Assembly (NCBI GenBank): GCA_035638775.1
Contig: DASQZJ010000012.1
Coordinates: 62,001-126,000 of the forward strand
Length of the DNA stretch: 64,000 nucleotides
Origin: DASQZJ01 sp035638775
GTDB taxonomy: Bacteria; Pseudomonadota; Gammaproteobacteria; UBA5335; SLRW01
Reading direction: 5' to 3'
Part shown: piece by piece, positions 61,175-64,000 of the stretch
Numbering within the stretch: the stretch's first letter is position 1
Layout of the letters: every line of letters begins with the position of its first letter
The notes under the pieces: generated by a model
Seen by the model: the letters and a program-made list of their open reading frames with translations, nothing else
Database searches by the model: none
What the model was told of the DNA's origin: nothing
Program-made: the position numbers and the translations under genes

Positions 61175-64000
61175 ATGCAAGCCCTGACACAATTGCCCCT
61201 GCCCCGCGGCCCCGGCGACGTCCTGCGCTGGGGCAGGCTTCACGACGGCGCTGCACCGCTGGCCGTGGCCGAGGCCGCCGCCCGCCACCCCGGGCCGGTG
61301 CTGCTGCTGTGCGACGACGCACGCAGCGCGGACCGCCTCGAGAGCGAGCTGGGCTTCTACGGCGACGGGCGCCAGCCGGTGCTGCATTTCCCGGACTGGG
61401 AGACCCTCCCCTACGACGTCTTCTCCCCCCACCAGGACATCGTCTCGCGCCGGCTCGAGGTGCTCCACCGCCTCGGCGGCCTCGAGCGCGGCATCGTCGT
61501 CGTGCCGGCGAACACCCTGATCCAGCGGCTCCCCCCGCGCAGCTACGTCGAGGGCGGTGTGTTCCTGCTCGAGCCCGGCGAGCGGCTGGAAACCGAAAGT
61601 CTGCGCGCGCGCCTCGATGCCGCCGGCTACACGAGCGTGCCGCAGGTCATGGAGCACGGCGAGTTCGCGGTACGCGGCTCCATCGTGGATATCTTCCCGA
61701 TGGGCAGCGCGGTTCCCTTCCGGATCGACCTGTTCGACGACGAGATCGAGTCGATCCGGACCTTCAATCCGGAGACCCAGCTCACCCGGGAGCGGGTGGA
61801 CCGCGTCCGGCTTCTTCCCGGGCGCGAGTTTCCGCTGGACGAGGCGGCGATCCGGGCGTTCCGACAGCGCTACCGGGCCCGTTTCGAGGGCGACCCGCGC
61901 CAGAGCCTGATCTACCGGGACGTCAGCAACGGTCTGGCGCCCGGGGGAATCGAGTATTACCTGCCGCTGTTCTTCGACCGCACCGCGACTCTGCCGGACT
62001 ACCTGCCCCGCGGAACCCTCGTGGTCGAGACCGGAGACGTGGCGGCGGCCCTGGCGTCGGCGTGGCAGCAGGCGCAGGATCGCCATGAACAGCGCTCGGT
62101 CAACGAGGAGCGCCCGCTCCTGCGCCCCGAAGAGGTCTTCCTGCCGCCCGCGCAGGTGAGCGAGCGGCTCGCTGCGTTCCCGCGGGTGATCGCCGACGTG
62201 TTCGAGCAGCCCGGGGACGGCGGCGCCAATCTGGCGGCGGGGCACCCGCCGCGCCTGCTGCTCAATCCGCGGGCACGGGAGCCGGCGGCGGAGCTGCACC
62301 GCTTCCTGCGCGAGTTCCCGGGGCGCGTGCTGTTCGCCGTGGAGTCGGCCGGCCGCCGCGAAGCGACCCTGCAGATGCTCGCCGACCAGGACATTCATCC
62401 GCGTACGGTCGAGTCCTGGCAGGCCTTCGTCGAAGACGGCCCCGGGTGCGCCATCTGCGTCGCCCCCCTGGACCGGGGCCTGCTGCTCGAGCAGACGCCG
62501 CTGGCGGTGATCGCGGAATCGCAGCTGTACGGCGAGCGCCCCCGGCAGCAGCGGCGCCGGCGGGCCGCGCGCGATCCGGAAACGATCATCCGTGACCTGG
62601 GCGATCTCAGCGTCGGCGCCCCGGTGGTCCACGAACAGCACGGGGTCGGGCGCTACCTCGGGCTGCAGACGCTGACCGTGAACAACACCGAGGCCGAGTT
62701 CCTGGCGCTGGAATACGCCGGCGGCGACAAGCTCTACGTACCGGTTTCCTCGCTGCACCTGATCAGCCGCTACACGGGAACCGCACCGGAGCACGCGCCG
62801 CTGCACCGCCTCGGCGGGGAGCAATGGGCGCGCGCCCGGCGCCGCGCCGCGGAAAAGGTCCGCGACGTGGCCGCCGAACTGCTGGAGATCCAGGCACGCC
62901 GGGCCGCCCGTCCCGGCCATGCGTTCCACTGGAGCGAGGCCGATTACCGCGCGTTCGCCGCGGGCTTCCCGTTCGAGGAGACCCCGGACCAGGAGACCGC
63001 CATCGGGCAGGTGCTGGATGACCTGCGCGCCGACCGGACCACCGATCGCGTGGTGTGCGGCGATGTCGGCTTCGGCAAGACGGAAGTCGCCATGCGCGCC
63101 GCGTTCGTAGCTGTCAGCAGCGGCTGCCAGGTCGGCGTCCTGGTGCCCACGACCCTGCTTGCGCAGCAGCACTACCAGACCTTTCTGGACCGCTTCGCCG
63201 ACTGGCCGGTGCGCATCGAGTCGCTGTCACGGCTGCGCGGACGCCGCCAGCAGGAGCGCACGCTCGCGGGGCTCGCCGACGGCAGCGTCGACATCGTCAT
63301 CGGCACGCACAAGCTGCTGCAGAAGGACGTGCGCTTCGCCAACCTGGGCCTGGTGATCGTGGACGAGGAGCACCGCTTCGGGGTCCGTCACAAGGAAGCC
63401 CTGAAGCGGCTGCGCGCCGAGGTGGACATGCTGACGCTCACCGCGACGCCGATCCCCCGCACCCTGAACATGAGCCTGGCGGGCCTGCGCGATCTTTCCC
63501 TGATCACAACGCCACCGGCCGAGCGCCTGGCGGTCAAGACCTTCGTCAGCCAGTGGGACGACGCCCTGATCCAGGAGGCCTGCCTGCGCGAGATCAAGCG
63601 CGGCGGCCAGGTCTACTTTCTCCACAACAAGGTGGAGAACATCGAGGGCATCGCGGAGCGGCTGCGCAAGCTCATCCCGGAGGCGCACGTCCGGGTCGCT
63701 CACGGGCAGATGCGCGAGAGCGAGCTGGAACAGGTGATGCTGGACTTCTACCATCGCCGCTTCAACGTCCTGGTGTGCACCACGATCGTCGAGAGCGGCA
63801 TCGACGTGCCCACCGCGAATACCATCCTGATCAACCGTGCGGACCGCTTCGGCCTCGCGCAGCTGCACCAGCTCCGCGGGCGCGTGGGCCGCTCCCATCA
63901 CCGCGCCTACGCTTACCTGCTGGTGCCGCCGCGCTCGGTCATGACCCCTGATGCGGTCAAGCGACTGGAGGCCGTGGAATCGCTGGAGGATCTCGGGGCC
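61175..64000 (+). CDS. mfd: transcription-repair coupling factor Mfd (3' part beyond window)
   Basis: The first 942 residues of Mfd; the frame is open at the window edge and the family is about 1,150 residues. The UvrB-like N-terminal part has FPDWETLPYDVFSPHQDIVS; the RNA-polymerase-interacting domain is near VVHEQHGVGRYLGLQ; the RecG-like translocase has Walker A GDVGFGKTEVAMRAAF, the DEEHRFG box, LTATPIPRTLNMSLAGLRDL and the later ESGIDVPTANTILINRADR and QLRGRVGRS. The C-terminal UvrA-interaction control domain is not in the window. No strong ribosome-binding site is seen before the ATG at 61175. Confidence 0.97.
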   Translation, partial: MQALTQLPLPRGPGDVLRWGRLHDGAAPLAVAEAAARHPGPVLLLCDDARSADRLESELGFYGDGRQPVLHFPDWETLPYDVFSPHQDIVSRRLEVLHRLGGLERGIVVVPANTLIQRLPPRSYVEGGVFLLEPGERLETESLRARLDAAGYTSVPQVMEHGEFAVRGSIVDIFPMGSAVPFRIDLFDDEIESIRTFNPETQLTRERVDRVRLLPGREFPLDEAAIRAFRQRYRARFEGDPRQSLIYRDVSNGLAPGGIEYYLPLFFDRTATLPDYLPRGTLVVETGDVAAALASAWQQAQDRHEQRSVNEERPLLRPEEVFLPPAQVSERLAAFPRVIADVFEQPGDGGANLAAGHPPRLLLNPRAREPAAELHRFLREFPGRVLFAVESAGRREATLQMLADQDIHPRTVESWQAFVEDGPGCAICVAPLDRGLLLEQTPLAVIAESQLYGERPRQQRRRRAARDPETIIRDLGDLSVGAPVVHEQHGVGRYLGLQTLTVNNTEAEFLALEYAGGDKLYVPVSSLHLISRYTGTAPEHAPLHRLGGEQWARARRRAAEKVRDVAAELLEIQARRAARPGHAFHWSEADYRAFAAGFPFEETPDQETAIGQVLDDLRADRTTDRVVCGDVGFGKTEVAMRAAFVAVSSGCQVGVLVPTTLLAQQHYQTFLDRFADWPVRIESLSRLRGRRQQERTLAGLADGSVDIVIGTHKLLQKDVRFANLGLVIVDEEHRFGVRHKEALKRLRAEVDMLTLTATPIPRTLNMSLAGLRDLSLITTPPAERLAVKTFVSQWDDALIQEACLREIKRGGQVYFLHNKVENIEGIAERLRKLIPEAHVRVAHGQMRESELEQVMLDFYHRRFNVLVCTTIVESGIDVPTANTILINRADRFGLAQLHQLRGRVGRSHHRAYAYLLVPPRSVMTPDAVKRLEAVESLEDLGA

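Noticed and set aside
61112..63172. 686-codon minus-strand open frame
   Set aside because: Antisense to mfd; no recognisable domain.

Overview
The window is a GC-rich, gene-dense bacterial chromosome segment with no prophage, insertion sequence, CRISPR array or other obvious island. Gene content and order point to a gammaproteobacterium. The diagnostic blocks are maf / yceD-rpmF-plsX-fabH beside rluC and rne, ftsK-lolA-rarA-serS, aat-bpt-infA-clpA-clpS, and comEC-exbBD-msbA-lpxK-kdsB. A Chromatiales/Ectothiorhodospiraceae-like host would fit (long IspG form, [4Fe-4S] CysH, Bpt-type leucyltransferase), but that placement is inference.

Layout. 0-8 kb: small accessory enzymes (SAM methyltransferase, an ATP-grasp protein with a damaged nucleotide loop, DUF3565, thiopurine methyltransferase, DUF2797, patatin), then rdgC, ispG, a fructosamine-kinase-family gene and tRNA-Ser(UGA). 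8-19 kb: a YccA/BI-1 membrane protein, a large MscS-type channel, a sulfate-assimilation operon (TSUP transporter-cysH-cysG) divergent from a CysB-like regulator, a secreted nuclease and an MDR oxidoreductase. 18.8-25.9 kb (minus strand): DUF2007/zinc ribbon, serS, rarA, lolA, ftsK, ald. 26-32 kb: an N-degron neighbourhood (COG3146 acyltransferase, aat, bpt, infA; convergent clpA and clpS). 32-38 kb: a partial type II secretion operon, gspCDEF. 38-47 kb: fatty-acid/phospholipid genes fabH-plsX-rpmF-yceD, maf, a HAD phosphatase, rluC and rne with a long leader. 46.8-57.4 kb (minus strand): a cell-envelope run, sfsA-lolC-lolD-comEC-exbB-exbD-msbA-lpxK-trm112-kdsB-ptp. 57.5-64 kb (plus strand): a small secreted protein, the agmatine-to-putrescine pair aguA-aguB, a DAHP synthase, and mfd running off the right edge.

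Most genes are core housekeeping. The observations most worth checking are: (1) a 16-bp perfect tandem duplication plus two apparent single-base insertions that together restore frame in the ATP-grasp gene at 922-1749 but rewrite its ATP-binding loop; (2) an inverted repeat at 3580-3608 carrying an outward-facing extended -10 promoter on each arm; (3) back-to-back near-consensus promoters for yceD and maf placed so close to the start codons that both mRNAs should be nearly leaderless; (4) a strong promoter, long leader and GNRA-capped hairpin upstream of rne, plus a 9-bp-period minisatellite in its tail; (5) a type II secretion locus that stops after gspF.
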